Shown here: piece after piece, positions 17,736 to 26,698 of the stretch
How positions within the stretch are numbered: the first letter of the stretch is position 1
Layout: the number at the start of each line of letters is the position of its first letter
The notes under the pieces: model-generated
What the model was told of the DNA's origin: nothing
What the model saw: only the letters and a program-made list of their open reading frames with translations
Databases searched by the model: none
Origin: Zhongshania sp. R06B22
GTDB taxonomy: Bacteria; Pseudomonadota; Gammaproteobacteria; Pseudomonadales; Spongiibacteraceae
Assembly: GCF_040892595.1 (NCBI RefSeq)
Contig: NZ_JBFRYB010000001.1
Coordinates: forward strand, 1,612,001-1,676,000
Reading direction: 5' to 3'
DNA length: 64,000 nt
Program-made: the position numbers and the translations under genes

Positions 17736-18158
17736 ATGGCTAATGGATTGAATCTTGATGTTCGCGGACTCAAGTTAATGAGCGCTAATGAGCTTAAAAA
17801 TTGCTTTCAATCTGCGCCCGCAGCGGAAATGGTTTCTGGCGTTTACAGCGGCGGATCTTTAGTTCTCTCGGGTACTCGGGTCGGCCAAGTTGTAAATGCG
17901 CTGCTACAGATGATCTGGCAAGGAAAGAATATCGACCTTGAGTCATCCTTCATTTACAACAGGGTTACGCCTTTCGGCTTTTCGCTGCTACGCGGGTCGC
18001 TATCACATGGTCTTGGATTAGACGGAAAGCCCAGCACTATAATCACTTATCCAATTTTGGGTGCAGGCGATGAGGTTCGCCAAGTTGGACCAAAAACGTT
18101 CTTGGGTCGCGGTACGCGAAATGGCCAATACGTGGTCTATTTTTACCTCGCTTGCTAG
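17736..18158 (+). CDS. hypothetical protein, unrecognised family
   Basis: A 140-residue protein from the ATG at 17736, with GGAG eight bases upstream. The earlier TTG at 17730 would overlap the ribosome-binding site. I do not recognise the family. It has no signal peptide or membrane helix. It is glycine-rich in the second half (GVYSGGSLVLSG, SHGLGLDGKPS, FLGRGTRNGQYVVYFYLAC), which suggests a small beta-rich fold. A stem-loop follows the stop (18159-18185). Function cannot be assigned. Confidence 0.6.
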   Translation: MANGLNLDVRGLKLMSANELKNCFQSAPAAEMVSGVYSGGSLVLSGTRVGQVVNALLQMIWQGKNIDLESSFIYNRVTPFGFSLLRGSLSHGLGLDGKPSTIITYPILGAGDEVRQVGPKTFLGRGTRNGQYVVYFYLAC

Positions 18159-18185
18159 TCAGGAGGCAATGAACATTGCGCCTGA
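18159..18185 (+). terminator. stem-loop after the 17736 gene
   Basis: GCAATG and CATTGC pair around AA, with outer TCAGG/CCTGA pairing across a small internal loop. It begins right at the end of the small plus-strand gene. Confidence 0.45.
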
Positions 18186-18273
18186 TGGCTTTTAGAAGTA
18201 CACGCAGAGCAGCCTTGGTATCGCGCTTGGTAAATAAGGAGGAATTCAATAGTATTCCCCTACTTGCCAATGC

Positions 18274-19545
18274 TCAGCTCAGGTTTTCGATGCAGCGCAC
18301 AACTTCGATTTGATAGGCTTTGCCGCGCTCATTAACTAAGTCGAGGATGTTCAGTGACGTGGGTACATAGCCAAAGCCGATTCGGTGCTGCGGGTGCCAT
18401 TGAAAGATAGATCCGCCTAGCCCCATCCAGCCATAAAAGCCTTCGCGGCCATAGTTTAAGCCGTTGTCGAATGCGCTAGCCTTCGGACCTTGTTGTGCAA
18501 ACTCTGCCAGACCGCCCTGGGTAAAGGCGACATTCATTGCCAGCATATTGCGGCCGATAGCTGCTGCGTGCAGTGCTGCATGGGCCGAGTCGCCCATAAG
18601 TTGCTGCCCCTTGAGGCTGCCACCGTTGGCCATGACTGCTGCCAGTTTTGCTAAACCGCGGGCTGAGCCCTTAGCGCCTGCTGACGGTGTTTCGCCGCTT
18701 GATACCAAGGGTGAATTAATAGTGTGTAGATTGTTCATGCCAGTAATGGCTTCCGGTGCACCTCGGGCAGTAGAGTTTCTCAGGCTTGAAAATATGTGGA
18801 AAATTCTAGTAATAATTTGCAGTAGATTGAGTTCCATTTTACGGCCAAAAATCCGTGGGATAAGACCTTGTAAGAACTGGTATTTGAAGCTGAGTACTTT
18901 TACATTGCTAACGCGCTGCAGTTCGGTTTCTTGCAGGCCTATATAGACATCGGCGTCAAAGGGAGTGCTGATTTCCTGACGTAGGAATTCGCCCATTGTG
19001 CGGCCACTAGGTTCCACTCGCCGGAATACTTCATTGGCGACCCAGCCACGTGTTAAGGCGTGGTATTCACGCTGATTATTACTACCTTCACGAAACCTAG
19101 GCGTTTGGCGCTCGATAATGGCGCCGATGGCATTTTGCTTGATGGCGCTGGTCTGTAGCTCGTCCGGTTTGATGGTTTGATCAAACACAGGCAGACCTGC
19201 TTCATGGCGCATCAAATCTGCGACTGTAAGATCACCCTTGCCATGAGCACTGAATTCGGGCCAGTAGTCGCTTATAGGCTTATTCAGGTCTAGCAAGCCG
19301 CGATCAATCAACATGCCGAGCAGGATAGGCTCTAGGCTTTTTCCACTGCTCCAGATATTGACGAGCGAGTCTGCAGAGAATGTTGCATCGTCTATGGCAG
19401 ACGCCCACAGGTCAACCACACACTCCTCGCCGACATAGATACATAGCTGGGTGTTGCGCTCAGTTAGGGTGTTCATATTGTGTTGGTATAGCTGCTTGAC
19501 CGACTCATAGCCCGGTGCAACGGTGCCGTTAATTTGTATATTCAT
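18274..19545 (-). CDS. serine hydrolase, beta-lactamase/EstB-like family
   Basis: A 423-residue protein of the class C beta-lactamase-like serine hydrolase family (PF00144), whose members include esterases and peptidases. The nucleophile motif SxxK is seen as S-S-G-K in NIWSSGKSLEP near residue 66. The Tyr motif region is EYHALTRGWVANEVFRR, as in EstB/LACTB-type esterases rather than true beta-lactamases. No signal peptide is visible, so a cytoplasmic esterase is likely. It is monocistronic, and the substrate is not evident. Confidence 0.85.
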   Translation of the reverse strand: MNIQINGTVAPGYESVKQLYQHNMNTLTERNTQLCIYVGEECVVDLWASAIDDATFSADSLVNIWSSGKSLEPILLGMLIDRGLLDLNKPISDYWPEFSAHGKGDLTVADLMRHEAGLPVFDQTIKPDELQTSAIKQNAIGAIIERQTPRFREGSNNQREYHALTRGWVANEVFRRVEPSGRTMGEFLRQEISTPFDADVYIGLQETELQRVSNVKVLSFKYQFLQGLIPRIFGRKMELNLLQIITRIFHIFSSLRNSTARGAPEAITGMNNLHTINSPLVSSGETPSAGAKGSARGLAKLAAVMANGGSLKGQQLMGDSAHAALHAAAIGRNMLAMNVAFTQGGLAEFAQQGPKASAFDNGLNYGREGFYGWMGLGGSIFQWHPQHRIGFGYVPTSLNILDLVNERGKAYQIEVVRCIENLS

Positions 19546-19775
19546 TGCTGGTATCGCTTAAGGAGGTGAGGGTGATACTAACATTTCGCCCAGGCAAAGA
19601 AACCACCGCTTTGGCTTGTGAATCAATAGTGATTGAACGTCTTACTTTGTCTCGCGCTCCGAACGCGCAATGATTAGAATCGTAGCTTGCCTGAAGCGGG
19701 GGATTAACCGTGGACACGCAACTGTAACGGCAGTTTTTGGGGCTGCTAGCATGGCTATTGCTCAGTGGGGCCTAC

Positions 19776-20639
19776 TTACTGTGCGGACCCACAGTCGCGG
19801 GTACTTAAGCGTGTAATATCGTCTGTGATTTCACCGAGCTCAACGAGTAAATGCTCGCGCTGACGCTTGCTCAAAGAGCGGTCTAGGGCTTGTAGAAGTC
19901 CTCGCGCAGATTGCTGGCTGGCCGCAAGCCGACCGCGCTCGTCCTCAGTCAACAATAATTCCGGGCGTAAAAACAGCTCGCTTAAATCGACTTTAAAATT
20001 ATCGTAGGGCCGTTTTGAAAATATCTCCTGCAGCCGATCTCGCCAGTGTAAGCGCCGAGTAAAGATCAAACCGTAGATATTATCGCTGCTGCGCGCCCAC
20101 TCTAGGGCTAGCTGTTGCTGCCCATCGTCGATGCTGCCAGCCCAGCGTTTCATGGCGTCGCGGACACGCTCCACGCGCAGCTTTTCGAGCTCTGTGGCAT
20201 TCAGTGCAACATACTCTTTCTGGAAATGCTTATTCCTGCTATCGAGCTCTTCTAGAAATTGCGCTACTTGCTCATCGCTAAGACTTTCAAGTATTTTTGG
20301 TGTCTTGATCAGTGCGCGTGAAAGTGAGGCGGTCCAAGCTTCGCTTGCGCGCTCAGAAAAGCCCAGCAAGGAGGTGTCGCTTATACGCAGCTCGTCCTTA
20401 GAAAGTACGGCGGATAAATCTTGCAAATACTCGCCGTAGCGGGGTAGTTCTGCGCTGCAATGCCAGTCAAGCCAATCCTCCAGGGCCGCGTCGAATAGAG
20501 TTTGTTGCTCGCGATCAAAGGAAATATAGTCATCTACCGCCCAATTGATAAACCAATCAGCGCGCTTGTAGACAAAACTAGCACTACTGCACGCTGTCAG
20601 GAGTAGCAGAATAAGGGGGAGAATGATTAGTGTGCGCAT
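19776..20639 (-). CDS. DUF6279 family lipoprotein
   Basis: A predicted lipoprotein. From the ATG at 20639 it starts MRTLIILPLILLLLTACSSA, a signal peptide with lipobox LTAC. The TTG at 20657 would only add six residues. The mature part is helical and rich in Leu, Arg and Glu, and matches the DUF6279 type (ADWFINWAVDDYISFDREQQ near its start). Function is unknown in the family. It is likely anchored in the inner or outer membrane facing the periplasm. Confidence 0.75.
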   Translation of the reverse strand: MRTLIILPLILLLLTACSSASFVYKRADWFINWAVDDYISFDREQQTLFDAALEDWLDWHCSAELPRYGEYLQDLSAVLSKDELRISDTSLLGFSERASEAWTASLSRALIKTPKILESLSDEQVAQFLEELDSRNKHFQKEYVALNATELEKLRVERVRDAMKRWAGSIDDGQQQLALEWARSSDNIYGLIFTRRLHWRDRLQEIFSKRPYDNFKVDLSELFLRPELLLTEDERGRLAASQQSARGLLQALDRSLSKRQREHLLVELGEITDDITRLSTRDCGSAQ

Positions 20640-20948
20640 GGCAGTGATGTCACTCAAAAAAGTCTATGGTAGCTGTGTGGAGGGCGCACCGCGAGCAACC
20701 GTTGCTGATGGCTTCCATGTCCCGCGCAATTGAACGCTAGCCTGAGTTTAGCGCTCACTGGCTTCTCGTAACTATATCCTTACCGATACAAACCTTTAAA
20801 CATACTGCTTATGCCCCATTTAAGGCGCTGACAAACTAAAATGTTGAGCGCTAATCAAGTCGTATAATCACATATAGTCACAGCGTTACACTTATGGATA
20901 AATTATAGGTTGTAATCAGGATTTCCCTCACTAGCGTAGGCCTACAGC

Positions 20949-21389
20949 ATGTCTTTGTATCAACTTATTTATTGCAGTAAGCGGGTCATTTCTGCAGAGG
21001 ATGATAGCGGGGTCACGGTGGACGTCGAGCAGTTACTCATTCAAGCGCGCCGAAACAATGAATTAGTTGATGTTAGTGGGCTATTGTACTTTGGTAGTGA
21101 ATATTATCTGCAGTGTCTTGAGGGTTCACCTAGCGCTGTTAACTCTGTATATAACAAAATTATTAGCGACTCTCGCCATAGTGACATTGTCCTAATTGAT
21201 TACAGGCAAATAGCAAAACGTGCCTATTCCAATTGGGATATGGCCTATGTAAAAGAATCTTCTATGACCGAGTCTTTAATAAAATTATATGCTGGCGGAT
21301 CGAAATTTAATCCACTTGATATGTCAGTGGAGAGTGTTATGCAGTTGATGCAAACGTTCAAGAGTTGCCTGACTGTTGTCGACGCTTGA
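20949..21389 (+). CDS. BLUF-domain blue-light sensor protein
   Basis: A 146-residue stand-alone BLUF protein that senses blue light through FAD. Key residues fit the family: Y8 (LIYCSK), N36/N37 (RRNNELVDVSGLLYF) and Q55 in YYLQCLEG, then IDYRQIAKRAYSNWDMAY. The BLUF fold covers about residues 1-95; the remaining 50 residues are a short helical tail with no output domain. Such short BLUF proteins act through protein partners. The neighbours give no clear target. Confidence 0.9.
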   Translation: MSLYQLIYCSKRVISAEDDSGVTVDVEQLLIQARRNNELVDVSGLLYFGSEYYLQCLEGSPSAVNSVYNKIISDSRHSDIVLIDYRQIAKRAYSNWDMAYVKESSMTESLIKLYAGGSKFNPLDMSVESVMQLMQTFKSCLTVVDA

Positions 21390-21510
21390 AGCCTAAGACT
21401 CGATCACTGTTCTGTATGGCGATTTAATTCTTAAGCTCAGTTGAATGCGGAAGGACTGACAGGCGCGAACATGAATGTTCACACCTTCTCAGCTATTGCA
21501 GCATTACTCG

Positions 21511-22737
21511 CTAACGAGGATATAGCTTTACGGGCATTTCTTTAAAGCCATTCGCCATATTGGAGCGAATCCGCACGGCTTTTCCGCTTAGTTCAATCCC
21601 TGAAAATAGTTTAAAGAATTCTTCAAAGAAAATGCGTGTTTCCATACGAGCTAGATTGGCCCCTAGGCATAAATGAATGCCGTGACCAAAAGCCATATGC
21701 GGGTTGTGTGAGCGATGAATATCGAAGACTTCTGGGTTCTCAAAAACGGTATCGTCAAAGTTAGCAGAGCTATATAGCATAACGACTTTGTCATTTTCTT
21801 TGATCTGCTGCCCGCCAATTTCGGTATCGCAGGTGGCAGTGCGGCGGAAGTAATGCAGGGGGCAGGTCCAGCGCAGCATTTCTTCGATGGCGCTTTTCAT
21901 TAACTCCGGGTTCTCTAGGTGCTTTGCTTCCAATTCGCGATAGAGCTCTGGACGCTGTATCAGTTCGTACATGCCGCCGGAGATTAAGGCGCGGGTTGTT
22001 TCATTGCCGGCTACGGTGATCTGCACAAAGAGTGAAGCAAACTCCATTTCGGAAACCTGGTGGCCATCCACCTCCACATTCACCAATAGGGAGATCAGAT
22101 CATCACCGCCCTTATCTTTGCGTTCTGCAGCTAACATATAGCCATAGGTTCCCATTTCTATTGATGCCGCTTGCACCTCTTCTGGGGTGCCGCCAATATC
22201 TGGGTCACTGGCAGACGTTTGCATATCTGACCACTCACGCAACTGGTGCCACATATCTTGCGGTACGCCCATCATCGAGCCAATAACCGACGTTGGTAGT
22301 TCTCCCGCGACATCGTAGACAAAATTACATTCGGGCTTTTCCAGTGCTGCCAGTAAAATAGTGCGAGTGATGTCACGCACTTTAGGCTCTAACTCGGCCA
22401 ACATTTTTGAGGTGAAGCGGGTGATCACCGAGCGCCGAAGGGGCCCGTGATTTGGTGGGTCCATACCGAGTAGCTGGCCTTTAACCTGTTCTAGAATCTC
22501 TGGGGGCAGATCATCTACCAGCACAAAGCCACGCTCTGCGGAGAAGGTCTTATTATCACGGGACACCTTCATCACATCTTGATGCCGGCTTATCACCCAA
22601 TAGCCACCGCCATCGGGATGCGAGTGCCAGTAAACCGGCGCCTCATCACGCAATGTTTTAAAGTCTGCCAAGGGCACGGCGTCAACATAGTTATCGGGGT
22701 CGTATATGTCCAAATTTTCTAGGGTCTTGGCATTCAT
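21511..22737 (-). CDS. cytochrome P450 (bacterial class I)
   Basis: A 408-residue soluble P450. The haem-binding loop is HMAFGHGIHLCLGANLARME with Cys357. ExxR is E286-M-L-R289, and the oxygen-activating I-helix reads AGNETTRALISGG (residues 243-255). AGNETTR is common in P450s acting on steroids, terpenoids or long-chain compounds, but the substrate is not determined. It needs a ferredoxin and reductase, which are encoded at 56491-58055. A cupin gene lies 41 bp upstream on the same strand. Confidence 0.92.
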   Translation of the reverse strand: MNAKTLENLDIYDPDNYVDAVPLADFKTLRDEAPVYWHSHPDGGGYWVISRHQDVMKVSRDNKTFSAERGFVLVDDLPPEILEQVKGQLLGMDPPNHGPLRRSVITRFTSKMLAELEPKVRDITRTILLAALEKPECNFVYDVAGELPTSVIGSMMGVPQDMWHQLREWSDMQTSASDPDIGGTPEEVQAASIEMGTYGYMLAAERKDKGGDDLISLLVNVEVDGHQVSEMEFASLFVQITVAGNETTRALISGGMYELIQRPELYRELEAKHLENPELMKSAIEEMLRWTCPLHYFRRTATCDTEIGGQQIKENDKVVMLYSSANFDDTVFENPEVFDIHRSHNPHMAFGHGIHLCLGANLARMETRIFFEEFFKLFSGIELSGKAVRIRSNMANGFKEMPVKLYPR

Positions 22738-22778
22738 AATAGGGTTTCAACTAGGCTGTGGATAAAGGTGACGAGTAT

Positions 22779-23273
22779 TTAAAGAATGCTCTCGGCCGAA
22801 ATGTTGTGGCCTTGCTCTTTACCCAAACGGATATACTCTGCCAATTGAGTATGGCCATCGGAAATGCCCCAAATGGTGCCGTCTTCGGTGTAATTCACCA
22901 AGCTGCCTTCAATAGTGAAGAAGACAACAGTTGGCTCGCCTGCGTCATCAGCTACCTTCAGCGTATGTGCGGTGTTGGCCGGTTCCATAATAATTGAGCC
23001 CGCTGTGGCGGTGAAATTACTTTCCAGGTAACCCCATTTTCCCTGCAGGGTATAGGCTTTTACGACACCGCTATGCCGATGGGTTGGCAGCTGCGTGCCA
23101 GGCGCAAAACGGTTCATAATAATCCAGCTGCCGGTGACGTTGCAGACCTGTAAGACTTTGACTTCAATACCCCAGCCCTGATCGACCCATGGGAAGTCAT
23201 TGTGATTAAGGTGACCTGATTCCAGCGGGGTTTCAGGCAGAGTAGTGATGTTGACGGGCTCAGGTAATTCCAT
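22779..23273 (-). CDS. cupin protein, 2,4'-dihydroxyacetophenone dioxygenase-like
   Basis: A 164-residue cupin. Metal-binding motif 1 is PGTQLPTHRHSGVVKAYTLQGKW, with His-x-His and a Lys/Tyr region. The second motif includes GSIIMEPANTAHTLKV. The layout matches the 2,4'-dihydroxyacetophenone dioxygenase-like cupins, which cleave C-C bonds with Fe(II) and O2. The true substrate is open. It is codirectional with the P450 gene (41 bp apart), suggesting a small oxidative unit. Confidence 0.75.
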   Translation of the reverse strand: MELPEPVNITTLPETPLESGHLNHNDFPWVDQGWGIEVKVLQVCNVTGSWIIMNRFAPGTQLPTHRHSGVVKAYTLQGKWGYLESNFTATAGSIIMEPANTAHTLKVADDAGEPTVVFFTIEGSLVNYTEDGTIWGISDGHTQLAEYIRLGKEQGHNISAESIL

Positions 23274-23519
23274 GGCGCTGCTCTCTATTTGGCTTGTTAC
23301 TGTTATCTTTATAGGTTGCAGAGTATTTCATTGCGCAGCCTTGTAATCAATTCTTAAGGATTACCATTTAGTAAGCTAGCTCGGCTGCGTGCCACAGTGA
23401 ATGAGTCTGTCCCGTCGGATGCAAAAGGCGATCGCTTACCTGGGTAGGTATTGATATTAAAAGGCGTCGCAATGTGATCGTGCTAAAGCTGATAAACTAG
23501 CGACCGGCGTAGAGCAATA

Positions 23520-23906
23520 ATGGGGCAGGGAGCAGTACAAAAGGTGGATAGTGTTTACAATAATCGAGATATTATCGCGCGCTTACGCGAGCAAATTCCG
23601 TCCTTCGAGTGTGTGCCGGGTTGCCACGATTGCTGCGGTCCGGTAACGACCTCTTCGGAAGAAATGTCGCGGTTGCCAGAGAAAACCGACGCCGAACATG
23701 ATGCCGCTTTAAATGACTTTAGCTGCGTACACTTGGGTCCAAAGGGTTGCACTGTCTATGGGGAACGTCCCTTGATTTGCAGATTGTTTGGTACCACCCC
23801 GCGCATGCCCTGCCCAAATGATCGTCGTCCAGAAACCATGATTGACTCTAAAATTGAGGATCAGGTTCATCACTACATAGCAAACACCCGGCAAGTCTTG
23901 GTGTAA
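23520..23906 (+). CDS. YkgJ-family cysteine-cluster protein
   Basis: A 128-residue protein with the Cys-rich metal-cluster signature of the YkgJ/UPF0153 family (PF03692). It has CVPGCHDCCG in the first third and FSCVHLGPKGCTVYGERPLICRLFGT in the second. The Cys spacing suggests binding of a metal ion or Fe-S cluster; the cellular role is unknown. It is monocistronic and followed by a strong hairpin shared with the convergent operon. Confidence 0.8.
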   Translation: MGQGAVQKVDSVYNNRDIIARLREQIPSFECVPGCHDCCGPVTTSSEEMSRLPEKTDAEHDAALNDFSCVHLGPKGCTVYGERPLICRLFGTTPRMPCPNDRRPETMIDSKIEDQVHHYIANTRQVLV

Positions 23907-23970
23907 GTTATGTCTAAAATTTTTTAATTTAATAGAGTGCGCTGAAGTCATAATAAATGACGTAGCGCAG

Positions 23971-24000
23971 AGCTAGCACTGATTAATCTCAGTGCTAGCT
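23971..24000. terminator. 12-bp bidirectional stem-loop
   Basis: AGCTAGCACTGA (23971-23982) pairs perfectly with TCAGTGCTAGCT (23989-24000), loop TTAATC. It lies between the convergent YkgJ-family gene and the aldehyde dehydrogenase gene that ends the ectoine-degradation operon, and probably ends both transcripts. Confidence 0.7.
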
Positions 24001-24008
24001 TATGCCGG

Positions 24009-25370
24009 TCACTTCACCCAAATCTGCTTGCTATTCACAAATTCCCGAATGCCATGTGGCCCGAGTTCGCGGCCATAGCCAGAGCCTTTTATACCGCCGC
24101 TGGGTAAGCGTGAGTCAGTTTTGACGATGCCGTTGATAGCGACTTGGCCGGCTTCAAGACGATTGGCGATATTGGTGGCTAGCTCCGCATTGCTGGTCCA
24201 GACGGCGGCACCTAGGCCGTAGGGCGTTTCATTGGCGAGCTGCACCGCTTCTTCCACATCGGCCGCCCGTATCACCACCATAATCGGACCGAAGGTTTCT
24301 TCTTTAAACGCGCACATGCCTTCGGTGACATCAATGAGCAGGGTCGGTGGATAAAAGAAACCGGGGCCATCGCTTAGCTCACCGCCCAATAGGCATTTGG
24401 CACCGGCGTTAATGGTTTCTGTGACCTGGCGATGCAGGTTTTGCCGCAGATCCTCGCGGGCGATAGGACCAACGTCGGTGTCTGCCAGTAGTGGGTCACC
24501 GGATTTGAACTTGGCCATGCGACTTTGGAGTTTTTCAACAAAGACATCGTATACCGAGTCTTCGACAATAATACGTTTTGCGGCAATACAGGACTGCCCG
24601 GCATTAATCATTCGGGACAGGGTGGCAATGTCGGCTGCGGCTTCTAAGTTTGCATCTGCAAGTACGATGCAGGGGTCTGAGCCGCCTAACTCCAATACCG
24701 TGGGTTTTATTTCTGAACCAGCTACGGCGGCAACTTTACGGCCTGCGTTGCCAGAGCCTGTGAAGGATACCGCGGCGATGCGAGGGTCGCGGATGGCGGT
24801 TTCTATGGTGTCGTTATCTATGGGTAGATTGACCACAATATTTTCTGGCGCACCGGCGTCGGCAAACACTTTAGCGATGGCAATGGCGCAGGCTGGCACG
24901 TTGGGGTCGTGCTTCATTACGCAGGTATTACCGGCCATTAATGCGGGCGCCAAGTAGCGAAAGGCCAGCCACAGCGGCGCATTCCAAGGCAGAATGCCAA
25001 GTAAGGTACCCAGTGGCGGGTGGCAAACGTAGCTGATGCTGGCGTCTGAGGGCAGAGTTTGCGGGGCCAAGTGCTCGGCGGCGTGTTCTGCATAATACTC
25101 TGCGCAGCCAGCAGCCTTTTCAACTTCAGCGATACCTTCTTTGAAGGGCTTGCCCATTTCAAGGGCCATTAATTCTGCCAGCCTGTCTTTTTGTTTGCGT
25201 AGCTCGGCGGCGACGGCTGTCAGTGTTTGTCCTCGCTCTTGGTAGCTTAGCGCTTGCCATTGGTCTGCCGCGCGGAAGGCGTCGCCAATCCGCTCGTGAA
25301 GTTGGGTGTTATTGAGGGTGGGGTACTCGGCAATGATTTTACCGGTACACGGATTCTTCGCTATCAGCAT
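24009..25370 (-). CDS. doeC: aldehyde dehydrogenase, probable DoeC-type (aspartate-semialdehyde to aspartate)
   Basis: A 453-residue NAD(P)-dependent aldehyde dehydrogenase of the succinate-semialdehyde dehydrogenase type. Catalytic residues are present: N130 (LPWNAPLW), K153, E227 (LELGG) and C261 (NAGQSCIAAKR). By context, as the last gene of an ectoine-degradation operon, it would oxidise aspartate-beta-semialdehyde to aspartate (DoeC). By sequence alone it could also use succinate semialdehyde. It lies 56 bp after the doeA-like gene, and a GAGG motif precedes its ATG. Confidence 0.75.
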   Translation of the reverse strand: MLIAKNPCTGKIIAEYPTLNNTQLHERIGDAFRAADQWQALSYQERGQTLTAVAAELRKQKDRLAELMALEMGKPFKEGIAEVEKAAGCAEYYAEHAAEHLAPQTLPSDASISYVCHPPLGTLLGILPWNAPLWLAFRYLAPALMAGNTCVMKHDPNVPACAIAIAKVFADAGAPENIVVNLPIDNDTIETAIRDPRIAAVSFTGSGNAGRKVAAVAGSEIKPTVLELGGSDPCIVLADANLEAAADIATLSRMINAGQSCIAAKRIIVEDSVYDVFVEKLQSRMAKFKSGDPLLADTDVGPIAREDLRQNLHRQVTETINAGAKCLLGGELSDGPGFFYPPTLLIDVTEGMCAFKEETFGPIMVVIRAADVEEAVQLANETPYGLGAAVWTSNAELATNIANRLEAGQVAINGIVKTDSRLPSGGIKGSGYGRELGPHGIREFVNSKQIWVK

Positions 25371-25426
25371 AGCTACCTCGTTGTGATCTTGATTCAGGCT
25401 TTTATTGCCATGAATAAATGTGTGGT

Positions 25427-26698
25427 TTACTCGCCGTTTTCTGTTTTTACATCGTCTGAACTTTTAATACTGTCAGACTTTTCCTTTTTGTTTTTTCGTG
25501 CTTCGTCAATCTTTAGCATTGCTGGTTTTCCGGCTTCAGGCTTTACGGTGAAATCTCTGTCCATAGTGAAAAATGATTCACAGCCGGTGTCGGTGATATA
25601 AATGGAATCTGATATTCCACAAGTCTTATCGCCGTCTACACCCCACATCCACGGAATAATATGGAAGGTCATGCCTGGTTGTAGCACAGCGGATTCGCCC
25701 TGTTTAAGACTGACGATATAGCCTTCGTCCCAGCTGGGTGGAAAGGCGATACCGATAGAGTAACCTGAGCGGGTTATGAGCCGCGCGCCACAGTCGTTAT
25801 CAGTAATAATATTGCGCACTAGATTATCGGCATCAGAGACCGTCATTCCCGGCTGGAATTTTTCATGAACAGCGTGCAGGGCGTGATTCATTTTCTCTTG
25901 GGCGTGATGCATAGAATCACTGAGCTCACCGAGTATCACGGTGCGCATCATGGCGGTGTGATAGCGGCGATAGCAGCCGCCAACCTCTAAGAATACGTGC
26001 TCGCCGGGTAACACGGTACGGCCTTCCCAAGTGGCGTGACCGATCATGGAGCGCGGGCCTGAGGTCACATAAGGCATAACCGCAGGGGGTTCGCCGCCGG
26101 CGCGGAACATGGCCGCGCTGATGGCAGCACCTATTTCGTTTTCAGTGACACCCGGCTGGCAGGCATCTATTCCGGCCCGCATACCTGCTTCGGTGGCAAA
26201 GGCTGCTTTTCGCATAATTTCAATTTCTGCTGGCGATTTACAAATACGTCCCTGTTCAACAATACCAAAACAGTCGAGTAATTTTGCTTCCGTGAGCGTG
26301 GTGTGCACGCGGTCCTGTTGGTAGGCAGGGAAGAAGTAGCTATTGCGCTCATAGCCAATACGCTTTTTGGCCAAACCGAACTCTCGTAAAGCATCTACCA
26401 ACATTTGAATAGCGTCGCCGGTATCTGGGTAGGGCCGTGTGCGCTCCACCCATGTGCGGGCAATAATATTCGACTCTTCCAATGCCCTTGTAATCATAAA
26501 GGGTTCATCTTCCAGCGGCACAACTAAAGCTTGGAAGAATGAATAGCCGGTGGTTTGGTAGTCGGTTAGATACATGATGTTTTCTGGATCAGAAATCACC
26601 ACCGCGTCTAACCTTCGGTCGGCAATACGCTGCCGCAATCCGGATAAACGACGCTCGTATTCTTCAAAGGGGAAGGTCATGTCGTCGCGCTGAATCAT
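25427..26698 (-). CDS. doeA: ectoine hydrolase, DoeA-like (M24/creatinase fold)
   Basis: A 423-residue protein of the M24 aminopeptidase/creatinase fold, most like DoeA/EutD, which opens the ectoine ring to give N-acetyl-diaminobutyrate. Diagnostic segments include VGGCYRRYH, SGYSIGIAFPPSW and PGMTFHIIPWMW. The five M24 metal-ligand positions appear replaced (E238, A249, Y313, I348, S363), as in metal-independent creatinase-fold enzymes. The C-terminus has a Lys/Asp/Ser-rich tail of about 35 residues. GGAGG lies seven bases before the ATG, which overlaps the stop of the upstream transaminase gene (ATGA), implying translational coupling. Confidence 0.82.
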   Translation of the reverse strand: MIQRDDMTFPFEEYERRLSGLRQRIADRRLDAVVISDPENIMYLTDYQTTGYSFFQALVVPLEDEPFMITRALEESNIIARTWVERTRPYPDTGDAIQMLVDALREFGLAKKRIGYERNSYFFPAYQQDRVHTTLTEAKLLDCFGIVEQGRICKSPAEIEIMRKAAFATEAGMRAGIDACQPGVTENEIGAAISAAMFRAGGEPPAVMPYVTSGPRSMIGHATWEGRTVLPGEHVFLEVGGCYRRYHTAMMRTVILGELSDSMHHAQEKMNHALHAVHEKFQPGMTVSDADNLVRNIITDNDCGARLITRSGYSIGIAFPPSWDEGYIVSLKQGESAVLQPGMTFHIIPWMWGVDGDKTCGISDSIYITDTGCESFFTMDRDFTVKPEAGKPAMLKIDEARKNKKEKSDSIKSSDDVKTENGE

